Positions 63,806-64,000 of a stretch of DNA of 64,000 nucleotides are shown here, piece after piece. A program made the position numbers and the translations under genes. The stretch is taken from assembly GCF_014822185.1 (NCBI RefSeq), contig NZ_QVLR01000027.1, positions 32,621-96,620 on the forward strand, in the 5' to 3' direction. This DNA comes from Azoarcus sp. Aa7. Lineage in GTDB: Bacteria > Pseudomonadota > Gammaproteobacteria > Burkholderiales > Rhodocyclaceae. Each line of letters starts with the position of its first letter. Position 1 is the stretch's first letter. The notes beneath the pieces are model-generated. The model made no database searches. It saw only the letters and a list, made by a program, of their open reading frames with translations, and was not told the DNA's origin.

Positions 63806-63871
63806 CAAATGCTTGCAGCGGACCGTCGAGAAGCTGCGCTTTTTGCCGTCCGCTGAAGGCCAACGTTAGAG
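63801..63871 (+). repeat. attC-like integron recombination site
   Basis: A 71-nt imperfect hairpin. Left part CTAACAAATGCTTGC then AGCGGAC, right part GTCCGCT then GAAGGCCAACGTTAG. The outer CTAAC/GTTAG and inner AGCGGAC/GTCCGCT arms pair, and the segments between do not fully pair, as in attC sites with bulged bases. The top-strand end GTTAGAG fits the cassette recombination consensus GTTRRRY except its last base. The preceding gene ends inside it. Confidence 0.7.
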
Positions 63872-64000
63872 GTGGCGGATTCACAAAGTAAGCGCAACGC
63901 CGCACGAAATAGGAGGGCGAGCTGAGATACTCCTTGCATCCAATTCCCGCCAAGAAAAAGGATGCAACGATGCATAAGTACCACCAGCTCACCCAAGAAG
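63872..64000 (+). mobile_element. Left end of an IS30-family insertion sequence
   Basis: Directly after the attC-like site, GGATTCACAAAGTAAGCGCAAC (quoted here in part as GGATTCACAAAGTAAGC) looks like an IS30-type terminal repeat, whose members share GATTCA...GTnAnCGCAAC. About 70 nt later a transposase start codon opens. Only the left end is in the window, so length, right repeat and target duplication cannot be checked. Confidence 0.65.
63970..64000 (+). CDS. IS30-family transposase, first 10 residues only
   Basis: ATG at 63970 reads MHKYHQLTQE before the window ends. IS30 transposases commonly begin M..Y.QLTQEERYQI, so the match is strong for its length. AAAAGGATGCAACG lies just upstream, giving a GGA ribosome site. 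The rest of the gene is beyond the window. Confidence 0.65.
   Translation, partial: MHKYHQLTQE

Overview
The window is very GC-rich, densely coded DNA, with the gene content of a denitrifying aromatic-degrading betaproteobacterium of the Azoarcus/Aromatoleum/Thauera group. The strongest pointers are a complete aerobic benzoyl-CoA epoxidation (box) cluster beside a class I benzoyl-CoA reductase of the Azoarcus (BzdNOPQ) type. Both reductase ATPase subunits are short (about 270 and 302 residues), which fits BzdP/BzdQ better than the Thauera BcrA/BcrD pair. The genus is an inference; no rRNA or tRNA gene was seen.

Layout. 1-3.6 kb: the tail of an EAL protein, then two membrane-anchored c-type cytochromes and a SulP transporter, all joined by 4-nt start/stop overlaps. 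3.7-26 kb: mostly housekeeping and sensory genes: an exported OB-fold-like protein, two chemoreceptors, a NERD-helicase, a ProQ/FinO protein, a LysR-fdhB-fdhA NAD-formate dehydrogenase operon, gpmI, arfB, a lipocalin, an exported amidohydrolase and a tripartite ABC exporter. Two toxin-antitoxin pairs (FitAB/VapC-like and MazEF-like) each have a palindromic operator overlapping the promoter.

26.7-44.5 kb: an anaerobic aromatic/alicyclic block, all on the minus strand. It holds a TetR regulator, two crotonase-fold proteins, a BadH-like dehydrogenase, an aryl/alicyclic CoA ligase, a TRAP transporter, an acyl-CoA dehydrogenase, a second SDR, a GNAT protein, bzdQPON and a previously uncalled 56-residue rubredoxin. 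Six related palindromes (TGAAnnnnnnTTCA type) lie in front of the transcription units and probably form one TetR regulon. The usual Azoarcus lower-pathway genes (6-hydroxycyclohexene-carboxyl-CoA alcohol dehydrogenase, large ring hydrolase, ferredoxin) are absent from the window.

43.7-62.4 kb: the box region. On the minus strand are boxD, a DUF4863 cupin-like protein, benzoate-CoA ligase, a five-gene Liv-type ABC importer, a hydrolase, a thioesterase and a crotonase-fold protein. On the plus strand are boxR, boxC, boxB, boxA, a 3-oxoadipyl-CoA thiolase and a hemerythrin. The two arms diverge from a 328-bp control region carrying TGCA-N6-TGCA boxes and two recognisable sigma-70 promoters. Benzoate would be imported by Liv, activated by BclA, epoxidised by BoxAB, ring-opened by BoxC, oxidised by BoxD and thiolysed. 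Without oxygen the same benzoyl-CoA could go to the Bzd reductase.

62.4-64 kb: composition drops in GC. A SEL1-repeat gene and a MNT-type nucleotidyltransferase gene are followed by an integron attC-like hairpin, which abuts the left end of an IS30-family element whose transposase start is the last thing in the window. Short GGGCGGGA-type palindromic repeats recur between genes throughout.
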